DNA of 33,340 bases from Geovibrio ferrireducens (lineage in GTDB: Bacteria; Chrysiogenota; Deferribacteres; Deferribacterales; Geovibrionaceae), in assembly GCF_026226615.1 (NCBI RefSeq), contig NZ_JAJAPB010000019.1:1-33340 (forward strand), given 5' to 3'. Below are positions 8,523 through 16,270 of this stretch, piece by piece. Under the pieces are notes generated by a model. The model had not been told where the DNA came from and did not search any database. It saw nothing but the letters and a program-made list of their open reading frames with translations. The translations under genes were made by a program, and so were the position numbers. Numbering within the stretch: position 1 is the stretch's first letter; every line of letters starts with the position of its first letter.

Positions 8523-10064
8523 ATGTTGCGTAATTTATTCATTTATTTTGTGATGATAGCACTATGTGCAACATCTGCTTTTGCGGCGCCTAAGCGTCAG
8601 ATTATCGAAACGGATGTTGTTGTCGTCGATTCAGGCCTTGCCGGGCTTTCTGCTGCTGCTGTTGCAGCGGAGAACGGTCTGAAGGTTTATCTCATTGAGA
8701 AGATGCCCACACTCGGTGGCGCAGCTCCGTTTGTTGAAGGAACATTTGCCGTTGAAAGCTATATGCAGAGGCAGTCTTCAGACAGGATTACAACAGATCA
8801 GGCATGGAATATGGCAATGGAGTTCAGCCACTGGAAAGCAAACGGCGCAGTTCTCAGAGCATTAATTAACCGCTCAGCGGAAAATGTGGACTGGATGAAA
8901 GAGCGCGGGGTAGTCTTTGAAAAAGTTCACACAGTAATATACAACGGCCCGAAGACCTGGCATTTGTTTCATGAAGGCTCAGGCGCTACAGCCGTTAAAA
9001 CCCTTGTTGATATAATCCATAAATCAGGCAACAAGACAATGACAGAAACAGCAGGGAAAAAACTCATTACGGACGGCAAAGGTAATGTCGTCGGGATAGT
9101 TGCAGAAAATACCGACAGCGGTGATGAGATTGAGTTCCGCACAAAAGGCGGTGTAATTCTCTGCACAGGCGGGTTTGCAAATAACCTGAATATGATGAAA
9201 AAATACATCGCAAACGCTGAACAGCTTGTAGCAGGCCCCAAAGCCGGACGTGCAGGTGATGGGATAAACATGGCAATGGCTGTTGGTGCAGGTACAGAGA
9301 GTATGGGTTCCCTGTTGGTGCTGGGCGGCATTCCCATAGGTCAGGATCCTAACCAGACTCTTACTGATACAACACCGCTCGGACAGATAACAAGTGTTCT
9401 CCGTCAGCCGCTTCTTTGGGTAAGCAAAGCCGGTAACCGCTTCTTTAATGAGCAGCACTCATCTGACTGGACAGTTTCTCAGAATGCAATTGAACGTGTC
9501 GGAAAAAGATATTTCGTCGTTATGGATCAGAACACTGTTAATGAGCTCAAAACATCAGGAACTTTAATGCCTTACAGTGACTGGGTTCCCGCAGGGACAA
9601 AACTCAATCTTATTGATGACGGTATTAGGGAAGGTGAGAAAAAAGGCTACGCTTTCAAAGCCGATACTATAGATGCCCTTGCAAAAAAAATAGGGGTTCC
9701 TGCCGAAAATCTTAAAAAAACTGTCGCAGATATTAACAAATTCACTGAATATAACTATGATGAGGTATTCGGGAAAGACAGAAGATTTCTCCGCAAAGTA
9801 GAAAATGGTCCTTTTTATGCAGTTGAAGGTGAACCGTCATTCATGAGTACAATAGGCGGTGTAAGGATTAACGCCAATATGCAGGCTGTCACAGATGATG
9901 ACACTCCCATAAGCGGTCTTTACGCAGCTGGTATAGATGCCGGAGGCATGTTCGGTGATACTTATGATCTTATAATGCCCGGTTCCCTGTCAAGCTATGC
10001 GGCAACAGGCGGCAGAATCGCTGCGGAGCATATTGCTGTAAAACTTGGTAAAATTAAAAAATAA
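8523..10064 (+). CDS. Periplasmic FAD-dependent reductase of the fumarate reductase/flavocytochrome c flavoprotein family, substrate unknown
   Basis: This 513-residue protein has a Sec signal peptide (residues 1-21, cut near AFA-A), an FAD-binding Rossmann start (about residues 30-60), a capping domain in the middle and a second FAD contact near the C-terminus (IGGVRINANMQ, then GLYAAGIDAGG). By family it should be the FAD subunit of a periplasmic reductase. The residues that define fumarate reductases are gone: the proton-donor Arg of the RD motif is Ser at about 314, the substrate His before the T-M/I-G-G motif is Met at about 441, the HPT histidine has no counterpart, and the NRLG arginine segment reads GDTYDLIMPGS. 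The dinucleotide motif begins Asp-Ser-Gly instead of Gly-Ser-Gly. No haem motif or FMN-binding domain is present, so electrons probably come from the cytochrome at 11904-12275. I cannot name the substrate; an unsaturated aromatic or steroid-like compound is possible. Confidence 0.85.
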   Translation: MLRNLFIYFVMIALCATSAFAAPKRQIIETDVVVVDSGLAGLSAAAVAAENGLKVYLIEKMPTLGGAAPFVEGTFAVESYMQRQSSDRITTDQAWNMAMEFSHWKANGAVLRALINRSAENVDWMKERGVVFEKVHTVIYNGPKTWHLFHEGSGATAVKTLVDIIHKSGNKTMTETAGKKLITDGKGNVVGIVAENTDSGDEIEFRTKGGVILCTGGFANNLNMMKKYIANAEQLVAGPKAGRAGDGINMAMAVGAGTESMGSLLVLGGIPIGQDPNQTLTDTTPLGQITSVLRQPLLWVSKAGNRFFNEQHSSDWTVSQNAIERVGKRYFVVMDQNTVNELKTSGTLMPYSDWVPAGTKLNLIDDGIREGEKKGYAFKADTIDALAKKIGVPAENLKKTVADINKFTEYNYDEVFGKDRRFLRKVENGPFYAVEGEPSFMSTIGGVRINANMQAVTDDDTPISGLYAAGIDAGGMFGDTYDLIMPGSLSSYAATGGRIAAEHIAVKLGKIKK

Positions 10065-10076
10065 CTCAGAACAGGA

Positions 10077-10099
10077 GCGGCGGTTTGACAGACCGCCGC
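10077..10099 (+). terminator. GC-rich intercistronic hairpin after the flavoprotein gene
   Basis: GCGGCGGT at 10077-10084 pairs perfectly with ACCGCCGC at 10092-10099 around a seven-base loop. The bases that follow are A-rich (AATTTAAAA), with no long T run, so this may be a weak terminator or an mRNA 3'-end stabiliser that lets the flavoprotein message accumulate above the regulator message. Confidence 0.55.
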
Positions 10100-10121
10100 C
10101 AATTTAAAAAAACGGTAGATT

Positions 10122-10811
10122 ATGAGACAGGTATTTTTTCAAAAACCGTGGATCTACATTGAAGAACCGCCTCAACTCCGTGAAGTTTATTTAAAATATG
10201 GTTCTCCGGAATTATTAGGGCGCGGCACTCCCCTGATAAACGGAGGATCCGAAGGGAAATTTTATTATCTGAAAAAAGGATTGGCAGCATTCTCATTTCA
10301 GGACAAGCACGAACGAAGCTTTATTTTCAGCTTAGTTATTCCCGGACGTGCACTTGCCGATATTGACGGTCTGACAAGAGAATTGGTCAATGTAACTGAC
10401 AGTGTGATAAGACCTTCGGAAGTTTTAAGCATCACTTACGATGTATGGCAGAAACATATCGGCAATAATCCTGAGCTCATGCTCCTTTATACTAAGGGCG
10501 TGGTAGCAAAGGAGGAAACCCACATGGAAGCCATGATCGCAAACTATACTCTCAGTGTTCCGGAAAGACTGCGGGTATTCTTAAAAGTGCTTCTGACTTC
10601 GTATAATCCGGAAATTAAAGACGGCTGGAACATGCTCCCTATCTACCTTAGCCACAGGGAATACGCACAGATACTCGGAGCATCGGAAGTCACGGTTTGC
10701 CGCACGGTTGTTGAAATGTATGAGAAGAAATTAATGAGCAGAAACAAACGGAATATCTACGTTCATTCGTCACTCTTTGAAGACATATACGATTGGACCG
10801 AAATACAGTAG
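10122..10811 (+). CDS. Crp/Fnr-family transcriptional regulator
   Basis: The protein has 229 residues: an N-terminal cyclic-nucleotide-type beta-roll (about 20-115, including FYYLKKGLAAFSFQDKHERSFIFSLVIPGRAL), a long dimerisation helix, and a C-terminal winged helix (LSHREYAQILGASEVTVCRTVVEM, about 177-200). No N-terminal Fnr-type cysteine cluster is seen, so it should sense a small molecule rather than oxygen through an Fe-S cluster. The overall plan resembles effector-binding members such as the halophenol sensor CprK, but I do not claim orthology. Its place between the reductase and channel genes suggests it switches this cluster in response to the reductase substrate. The start follows a short weak ribosome-binding site (ACGG). 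Confidence 0.88.
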   Translation: MRQVFFQKPWIYIEEPPQLREVYLKYGSPELLGRGTPLINGGSEGKFYYLKKGLAAFSFQDKHERSFIFSLVIPGRALADIDGLTRELVNVTDSVIRPSEVLSITYDVWQKHIGNNPELMLLYTKGVVAKEETHMEAMIANYTLSVPERLRVFLKVLLTSYNPEIKDGWNMLPIYLSHREYAQILGASEVTVCRTVVEMYEKKLMSRNKRNIYVHSSLFEDIYDWTEIQ

Positions 10812-10851
10812 CCCGCTGCTTCTGCCCCGCTAAGCATTAATTTTTCTTCTT

Positions 10852-10870
10852 TTTTTTGACAGTGAAAAAA
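10852..10870 (+). promoter_or_regulatory. 19-bp dyad overlapping a TTGACA box, candidate operator
   Basis: TTTTTTGAC, one central A, GTGAAAAAA: eight of nine positions are symmetrical. It includes a perfect -35 hexamer TTGACA at 10856-10861; the best -10 match about 17-18 bases on (near 10879-10885, CATAGA) is poor. The site lies 51 bases before the outer-membrane channel gene and just after the regulator gene, so it is a plausible site of Crp-type control. The assignment is inferred. Confidence 0.4.
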
Positions 10871-10920
10871 TGCATATCTCATAGAAACCACATAAAACTT
10901 TATTAATATAAGGATTTTTT

Positions 10921-11838
10921 ATGTTATCGAGAAACATATTCACAACTTTTATAAATGCCGGAAAAATATCGGCTGCGCTCTGCCTGCTTTTACTGGCATG
11001 CACTTTTTCACCCGCAAATGCGCAGGATTATGCCCTTGGCTCTGAAGGTATCAAAGCAGCCAGTATACCGGGGCCGGGCTTTTACTACGTTATGTACAAC
11101 CAGTACTATTTTTCAGATCAATTCAGAGACAGCAGCGGTGACAAAATTGACAACTCACCTGAGATAAAAACATTTGCGAATGTCCACCGTTTCATATGGA
11201 TGACAAAAAAGAAATTCCTTGGCGCTGATTACGGAATGAATCTTATAATTCCTGCTGTTTATGCTGATATTCAAACCACTGCCGGCAATGACGATACATT
11301 TAACATAGGTGACACGACAATCGAACCTCTGACTCTTGCATGGCACGGCAAAAGGTATGACGCTGTCTTCGGAGTTGCCATGTATATCCCGACCGGAGAG
11401 TACAGCAAATCGGACTTAGCAAATACAGGCAGTGACCACTATACGCTGATGACAACATCCGGCGTAACCTTTTATCCGGATGAGGAAAAATTATGGAGCA
11501 TCTCTGTTTTGGGCAGACATGAGAAACACTTTGAAAACAGGGAGCTCGATATTACCTATGGAGATGACCTGAACCTGGAGTGGGGAATAGGGCGGATAAT
11601 AGGAACTTTCGATGTTGGTGTTTCCGGTTATGCTCATTGGCAGGTTACTGATGATTCCGGTTCGGATGTATCATGGGACAAATCTGTCCATGATAAAAAA
11701 TTCGGAATAGGTCCGGAGATCAACGCTTTCGTTCCCATGATCAACGGCCAAATAAAAGTAAAATACTACAAAGAGTTTGACTCAAAAGATTCAACAGAAG
11801 GCAATGCTCTCTGGATGACATTCTCAACAAAGCTTTAG
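10921..11838 (+). CDS. Outer-membrane channel of the PF13557 (MetA-pathway of phenol degradation / SphA-like) type
   Basis: This 305-residue protein starts with a long signal peptide that ends near ANA-QDY. The mature part alternates polar and hydrophobic residues in beta-strands and ends with FSTKL. GPGFYYVMYNQYYFSDQF near the mature N-terminus, GDTTIEPLTLAWHGKRYDAVFGVAMYIPTGEY and the following DHYTLMTTSGVTFYPD are typical of the PF13557 group, which is often found beside pathways for aromatic or other hydrophobic compounds. The likely role is entry of the reductase substrate, or exit of its product, across the outer membrane. A possible operator and -35 box lie upstream at 10852-10870. The cytochrome gene follows after a strong hairpin. 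Confidence 0.8.
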   Translation: MLSRNIFTTFINAGKISAALCLLLLACTFSPANAQDYALGSEGIKAASIPGPGFYYVMYNQYYFSDQFRDSSGDKIDNSPEIKTFANVHRFIWMTKKKFLGADYGMNLIIPAVYADIQTTAGNDDTFNIGDTTIEPLTLAWHGKRYDAVFGVAMYIPTGEYSKSDLANTGSDHYTLMTTSGVTFYPDEEKLWSISVLGRHEKHFENRELDITYGDDLNLEWGIGRIIGTFDVGVSGYAHWQVTDDSGSDVSWDKSVHDKKFGIGPEINAFVPMINGQIKVKYYKEFDSKDSTEGNALWMTFSTKL

Positions 11839-11848
11839 GAGCATCAGC

Positions 11849-11881
11849 GGGCAGTGCGGAATAACCGCCTCCGTGCTGCCC
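11849..11881 (+). terminator. Intercistronic hairpin before the tetrahaem cytochrome gene
   Basis: GGGCAGTGCGGA at 11849-11860 pairs with TCCGTGCTGCCC at 11870-11881 over 12 positions, two of them G-U pairs, with a nine-base loop. No T run follows (TAATTCACA), so it may be a partial terminator or a processing or stabilising element within one transcript. Confidence 0.5.
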
Positions 11882-11903
11882 TAATTCACAAGTGGAGATA
11901 TAA

Positions 11904-12275
11904 ATGTTTAATAATAAATATATAAATACTATTGTAATGTTTTCTGTAATGATGTTCATATCCTCTTTTGCAGGAGCAGATGACAAACATATAAATAAAA
12001 AGCATTCTGAAGCAGGGATCACATGCATTGACTGCCATCAGACAGAAACTCCTATTAAGGCAGCGCCTCAGAAGTATTGCATAGAATGCCATGCCGGTAT
12101 GGAAGCCAAAGAAATAACTACGCTGAAAAGCACTGACGGAAAAGAATATTCTGTAAACCCACATAATGCTCACACAGGTTCCTTAAGGTGTACATTATGC
12201 CATCATATTCATTCCCCTTCAGTGCTCTACTGCAATAAAGAGTGTCACCATTCATTCACAGTAAGCGTACCGTAG
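11904..12275 (+). CDS. Periplasmic tetrahaem cytochrome c (flavocytochrome c haem-domain type)
   Basis: This small secreted cytochrome (123 residues) has a signal peptide ending near FAGA and four haem-attachment sites: CIDCH (41-45), CIECH (59-63), CTLCH (96-100) and CNKECH (110-115). Spacing and surrounding residues resemble the N-terminal tetrahaem domain of Shewanella flavocytochrome c3 (PF14537), here a separate protein. The last site has three residues between the cysteines (CX3CH), which is unusual; the codons TGC AAT AAA GAG TGT CAC show this directly. It is expected to pass electrons to the flavoprotein at 8523-10064. A GGAG ribosome-binding site precedes the ATG. The MFS gene follows after eight bases. 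Confidence 0.9.
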   Translation: MFNNKYINTIVMFSVMMFISSFAGADDKHINKKHSEAGITCIDCHQTETPIKAAPQKYCIECHAGMEAKEITTLKSTDGKEYSVNPHNAHTGSLRCTLCHHIHSPSVLYCNKECHHSFTVSVP

Positions 12276-12283
12276 GCAAAAGT

Positions 12284-13468
12284 ATGTTTATGCAGAATAA
12301 GTTGCAAAAGCAGAAGTTTCTGATACTTTTTGCTGTAAATTTTTTAATCACACTGGCTTTTGCCGCAAATGATGCGCTTTTTCCATTGTTCTATAATGAG
12401 TTTTATTCGCACGGAGTGATGTTTGGGTTTGCTTTTGCTTTTTATGCTGCATCAAAAATACTATTTTCGCCGCTGGCAGGCAGTGTTATTGACAGATACG
12501 GTCCGCGAACAGTTCTTTTTTACGCAGTTGCGCTGTTTACCGTGGTTTCGGTCATGTTCAACTTGGCGCAGGATGAAAAAGTAATTTTAATATTAAGAGT
12601 GTTTCAGGGAATCGCGTGTGCTGTATTTCGCCCTGTAATATACTGTCTGCTTGAGTTTTCAGAAAAGCAAAAAGGAAAAGCTATCGGTATCTTTGACTTA
12701 TCGTTTTATTCTGCCGTTGCAGCAGCACCTTTGATCGGCAGTATTATTGTCGAAAAAGCCGGATTCAGCCATTTATTTTTATTTATAATGATTTGTTGTT
12801 TATTAAGTTTTTCACTTGCCTTTCTCATAGGCAAAACTAAAGAAACACCCGTTATCAAAGCAAAAAAAATACTCTGTAAAAAAGCGGCTGTCAGTATTTT
12901 AATGATTTATATCTTTTGCAGGGCATGGGGAATCTCCGCCATCACGGTTTTTCTTCCAATATACCTTAGCGGACAATCTGTATCAGTCAAAGAAATAGGC
13001 TTGGCCTTAAGTTTGTCAGCGGCTGTAACGGCTTTATTCCTGCCTTTCACCGGGAGATTAGCGGATTATTTTCATAAAGAGCTGCTTATCACCTGCGGAG
13101 GAGTGGCTGTGTCGCTTCTGCTTATTGCGACTGTGTTAGTTAACAGTTATGTTCATCTGCTTGCCGTACTTCTTTTCAGCGGAGTATTCAGCGCTGTTTC
13201 ACAGCCGGCCTGCACAGCCTTGCTGTTTGAACACAGCGAAGCAGGTTCAAGGGGCAGCATTATTGGACATTTTAATATGTTTATGGGGCTTGGATTTGCG
13301 TGCAGCCCTGTTTTTAGCTCAATACTCTTAAAATATGCCGGGATTAAATCAGTTTTTGTCTTTTCAGGGCTTATGGGATTAGTGTCAGCAATTGCTTTCT
13401 GTTTAATAACATACAGCAGAACTTCAGCGCAGAACCTATGGAACGCGGGCAAAGCCGCCGGAACATAA
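12284..13468 (+). CDS. Major facilitator superfamily transporter
   Basis: This inner-membrane protein has about 12 predicted hydrophobic helices and 394 residues. The loop motif between helices 2 and 3 (GSVIDRYGPRTVL) matches the MFS signature, and a related form recurs in the second half (GRLADYFHKELLI). The frame stays open to a GTG at 12242, but that would overlap the cytochrome; ATG 12284, seven bases after AGG, is the better start. Its position at the end of the reductase cluster suggests transport of the substrate or product. Direction and substrate cannot be read from the sequence. Confidence 0.85.
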   Translation: MFMQNKLQKQKFLILFAVNFLITLAFAANDALFPLFYNEFYSHGVMFGFAFAFYAASKILFSPLAGSVIDRYGPRTVLFYAVALFTVVSVMFNLAQDEKVILILRVFQGIACAVFRPVIYCLLEFSEKQKGKAIGIFDLSFYSAVAAAPLIGSIIVEKAGFSHLFLFIMICCLLSFSLAFLIGKTKETPVIKAKKILCKKAAVSILMIYIFCRAWGISAITVFLPIYLSGQSVSVKEIGLALSLSAAVTALFLPFTGRLADYFHKELLITCGGVAVSLLLIATVLVNSYVHLLAVLLFSGVFSAVSQPACTALLFEHSEAGSRGSIIGHFNMFMGLGFACSPVFSSILLKYAGIKSVFVFSGLMGLVSAIAFCLITYSRTSAQNLWNAGKAAGT

Positions 13469-13494
13469 AAAAAAGCGGGCTGATGCGCCCGCTT
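13467..13494 (-). terminator. Intrinsic terminator of the purB operon, shared with the MFS gene
   Basis: AAGCGGGC at 13473-13480 pairs with GCCCGCTT at 13487-13494 around loop TGATGC. On the minus strand the stem is followed by eight T residues, a strong intrinsic terminator for purB. On the plus strand it can stop transcription from the MFS gene less efficiently. Confidence 0.85.
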
Positions 13495-13504
13495 CGCTGT
13501 TTCT

Positions 13505-14938
13505 TTAAACCTTTATATCCACATCCAGACCGATGCAGTCCTTATATTTATCCAGCACAGGCTGAACCTCGCCTTCTATGAAGTCCACAACCTGCTCAGG
13601 GGCTCTGCCTACGAACTTGGACGGCTCCAGAAGCCTGTCTATCTCCTCGCGGGTGAGCGGCACTCCTGTGTGGTTTGCCAGCCTGTCAAGCAGGTCATTG
13701 TCCAACCCTTCGGATTTAACCCGTTTTCCGGCCTCCATGGAAGCCTCTCGGATGACTTCGTGCAGTTCCTGCCTGTCGCCGCCTCGCTTTACAGATTCCA
13801 TTATTATGTTTTCAGTCGCCATGAAGGGCAGTTCGTCCATTACGCGCCTGTGGATCATTCTTTCGTAAACCACGAGGCCGTCGGTTATATTGTAAAGCAG
13901 TTCCAGAACCGCATCCATGGTGAGGAATGCCTCTGAATTACTGATTCTTCTGTTGGCGGAGTCGTCCAGAGTACGCTCAAACCACTGTGTGGCGTGAGTC
14001 ATGTAAGGGTTCACGCTGAGCGCTATCACATGCCTTGAGAGTGAGCAGACGCGCTCGCTGCGCATTGGGTTGCGCTTGTAGGCCATTGCGCTGGAACCTA
14101 TCTGATTTTTTTCAAATGGTTCCTCAACCTCCTTGAGATTAGCAAGGAGCCTGATGTCTGTGGCCATCTTGTGTGCGGATTCCGCAAGGGAGGCGAGGGC
14201 GGCGAGAACTCTTGAATCCTGCTTTCTGGTGTATGTCTGCCCTGTGATGGTGAGAACCTTATCAAAGTCCATCTTAGCGGAAACTGTTTTGTCCAGCCTG
14301 CGCACTTTGTCATGGTCGCCTTCAAAGAGGTGAAGGAAAGATGCCTGAGTGCCTGTGGTTCCTTTAACACCGCGGAAGCGGAGGTTTTCAATGGCGAACT
14401 CCAGAGCTTCGAAATCCAGCATAAAATCCTGAAGCCAGAGGCAGGCACGCTTGCCCACAGTGGTAAGCTGAGCGGGCTGAAAGTGGGTGAAGCCGAGTGC
14501 GGGCATGTCTTTATACTTCATCGCGAATCTGGCTATATTATTCATAACGCTGACAAGTTTCTTGCGCATCAGAACCATGGCCTCTTTCATCACGATAAGG
14601 TCAGTATTGTCGCCCACATATGCGCTGGTTGCGCCGAGGTGGATTATAGGCATAGCCTTGGGGCATACTTTGCCGAAGGTGTGGACATGCGCCATAACAT
14701 CATGGCGGAATTTCCTTTCCATTTCAGCAGCATAGGCAAAATCTATATTATCAACATTCGCCTTCATCTCGGCTATCTGCTCATCAGTGATGTTAAGCCC
14801 CAGTTCCTTCTCTGACTCTGCCAGAGCAATCCAAAGCTTTCTCCATGTGGAGAATTTTTTGTGAGGGGAGAAGAGATAAAGCATCTCTTTGCTTGCGTAC
14901 CTCTCGTTAAGAGGGTTTGAATAGGTGTTAATGTCCAT
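13505..14938 (-). CDS. purB: Adenylosuccinate lyase
   Basis: PurB cleaves SAICAR and adenylosuccinate, releasing fumarate, in purine synthesis. The 477-residue protein carries the fumarase/aspartase superfamily signature [17 protein letters not shown], in the form seen in the animal/clostridial branch rather than the E. coli type, and [13 protein letters not shown] near residue 105. The start has AAGGA six to seven bases before the ATG. It is the last gene of a minus-strand operon with the deaminase and phosphatase genes, all of which fit nucleotide or nucleoside metabolism, and it ends at a strong terminator. Confidence 0.96.
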   Translation of the reverse strand: MDINTYSNPLNERYASKEMLYLFSPHKKFSTWRKLWIALAESEKELGLNITDEQIAEMKANVDNIDFAYAAEMERKFRHDVMAHVHTFGKVCPKAMPIIHLGATSAYVGDNTDLIVMKEAMVLMRKKLVSVMNNIARFAMKYKDMPALGFTHFQPAQLTTVGKRACLWLQDFMLDFEALEFAIENLRFRGVKGTTGTQASFLHLFEGDHDKVRRLDKTVSAKMDFDKVLTITGQTYTRKQDSRVLAALASLAESAHKMATDIRLLANLKEVEEPFEKNQIGSSAMAYKRNPMRSERVCSLSRHVIALSVNPYMTHATQWFERTLDDSANRRISNSEAFLTMDAVLELLYNITDGLVVYERMIHRRVMDELPFMATENIIMESVKRGGDRQELHEVIREASMEAGKRVKSEGLDNDLLDRLANHTGVPLTREEIDRLLEPSKFVGRAPEQVVDFIEGEVQPVLDKYKDCIGLDVDIKV

Positions 14939-14989
14939 TTTATGTCCTTCTTCAGTATTTTATACGGTTTCCGGTCTCAGCAGTCTTGG

Positions 14990-16270
14990 TTATCCTTTGA
15001 TCTTAGCTGCCCATGAACGGGCTTTGTCCTTTATCTCATGCTCATCAATAACGGTAATAACCCCGTTTTCCATCAGGCATTTACCGTTTACATACACGTC
15101 AGTTACATCCCGCTGGCTTGCGGAATACACAAGGTGGGAAACCGGATTATACACTGGTGTGACATTGACCGCATCAAAAGACAGAACAAAGAAATCCGCC
15201 TTGTAACCGGCCTTGAGCTCTCCGCATTTTTCAAGCCCCAGAGCCTTTGCGGCGTTTTTCGTTGCCATATCCAGAACAGTTTTAGCATCCAGAACAGTGG
15301 CATCCATGTTAAAAGCCTTATGGAACTTAGCAACGGTGCTCATTTCCCCAATCATATCAATGTCATTATTGCTCGCTTGACCGTCAGTGCCGATGGTGAC
15401 GTTCATTCCGGCATCCAGCATCTTTTTCACAGGGGAAAACCCGCTGGCAAGCTTCATGTTGCTTTCCAGACAGTGGGCGGTGCACACGCCTTTGCTGCCC
15501 ATGAGCCCTATCTCCTCATCGGTGGGATGAATGGTATGGGCGAAGATTGATTTAATGTCAAAAGCGCCCACCTCATTCATAAGCTCAATAGGGGATTTAC
15601 CGTATCTCTCTGTTATATCGGCTCTTTCAGTTGGTGCTTCCAGAAGGTGAGTATGCAGAAGTATGTCATGTTTGCCGCAGAACTCAACGCACTTGCGGAA
15701 GTTATCCGGATTAACCGTGTACGGAGCGTGCGGGCAGAGGGAAATATCTATTGTTTCGTGATCTTTATATTTCTGATAGAGGGCAGCGCCTTTTGCTATG
15801 TAATCGTCAGCACCTTTGCCGGTTTTGGTGGGGAAGTCCAGCACCCCGACACCCACTACACCGCGAAGCCCGCATTTGATAAGGGCTGAGGCCACATGAT
15901 CGGAGAAAAAGTACATATCATTAGCGCACACAGTGCCGCAGCGGATCATCTCCACAGCAGAAAGCAGAGTGGCATCATGCACAAAAGCGTCAGAAAGCCA
16001 TTTTGATTCCACTGGCCATATGTGGTTTTTCAGCCAGTCCATGAGGGCAAGGTCGTCCGCAAGCCCCCTGAACATAGACATGGGCAGGTGAGCATGGGTA
16101 TTTATGAGACCCGGAAAAACAGCCGAATTTTCCCGGCGGATAATCTCGCATCCGTTTTCAGGTGCGAGTGAAAGGCCTTCTATTATATTATCATTGATTA
16201 TAAGGTATTTATTCTGCTCAATCTTTCCGTCATAGTAGATCCAGTCTGCGTAGATTGCCTTTTTTGTCAT
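14990..16270 (-). CDS. mtaD: Amidohydrolase: 5-methylthioadenosine/S-adenosylhomocysteine deaminase-like
   Basis: This is a metal-dependent amidohydrolase of 426 residues. Metal ligands appear as NTHAH (His59, His61), HTHLLE in the middle and GTDGQASNNDIDM with the catalytic Asp. The LPMSMFRGLADDLALMDWL segment after HAH is typical of MtaD enzymes, which deaminate the adenine moiety of methylthioadenosine, SAH or related nucleosides. In organisms with the futalosine pathway a relative deaminates 6-amino-6-deoxyfutalosine; since mqnD lies at 5414-6202, that role is possible but sequence alone does not separate the two. The start codon overlaps the stop of the phosphatase gene as ATGA, which indicates tight coupling, and purB follows 51 bases later. 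Confidence 0.88.
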   Translation of the reverse strand: MTKKAIYADWIYYDGKIEQNKYLIINDNIIEGLSLAPENGCEIIRRENSAVFPGLINTHAHLPMSMFRGLADDLALMDWLKNHIWPVESKWLSDAFVHDATLLSAVEMIRCGTVCANDMYFFSDHVASALIKCGLRGVVGVGVLDFPTKTGKGADDYIAKGAALYQKYKDHETIDISLCPHAPYTVNPDNFRKCVEFCGKHDILLHTHLLEAPTERADITERYGKSPIELMNEVGAFDIKSIFAHTIHPTDEEIGLMGSKGVCTAHCLESNMKLASGFSPVKKMLDAGMNVTIGTDGQASNNDIDMIGEMSTVAKFHKAFNMDATVLDAKTVLDMATKNAAKALGLEKCGELKAGYKADFFVLSFDAVNVTPVYNPVSHLVYSASQRDVTDVYVNGKCLMENGVITVIDEHEIKDKARSWAAKIKG

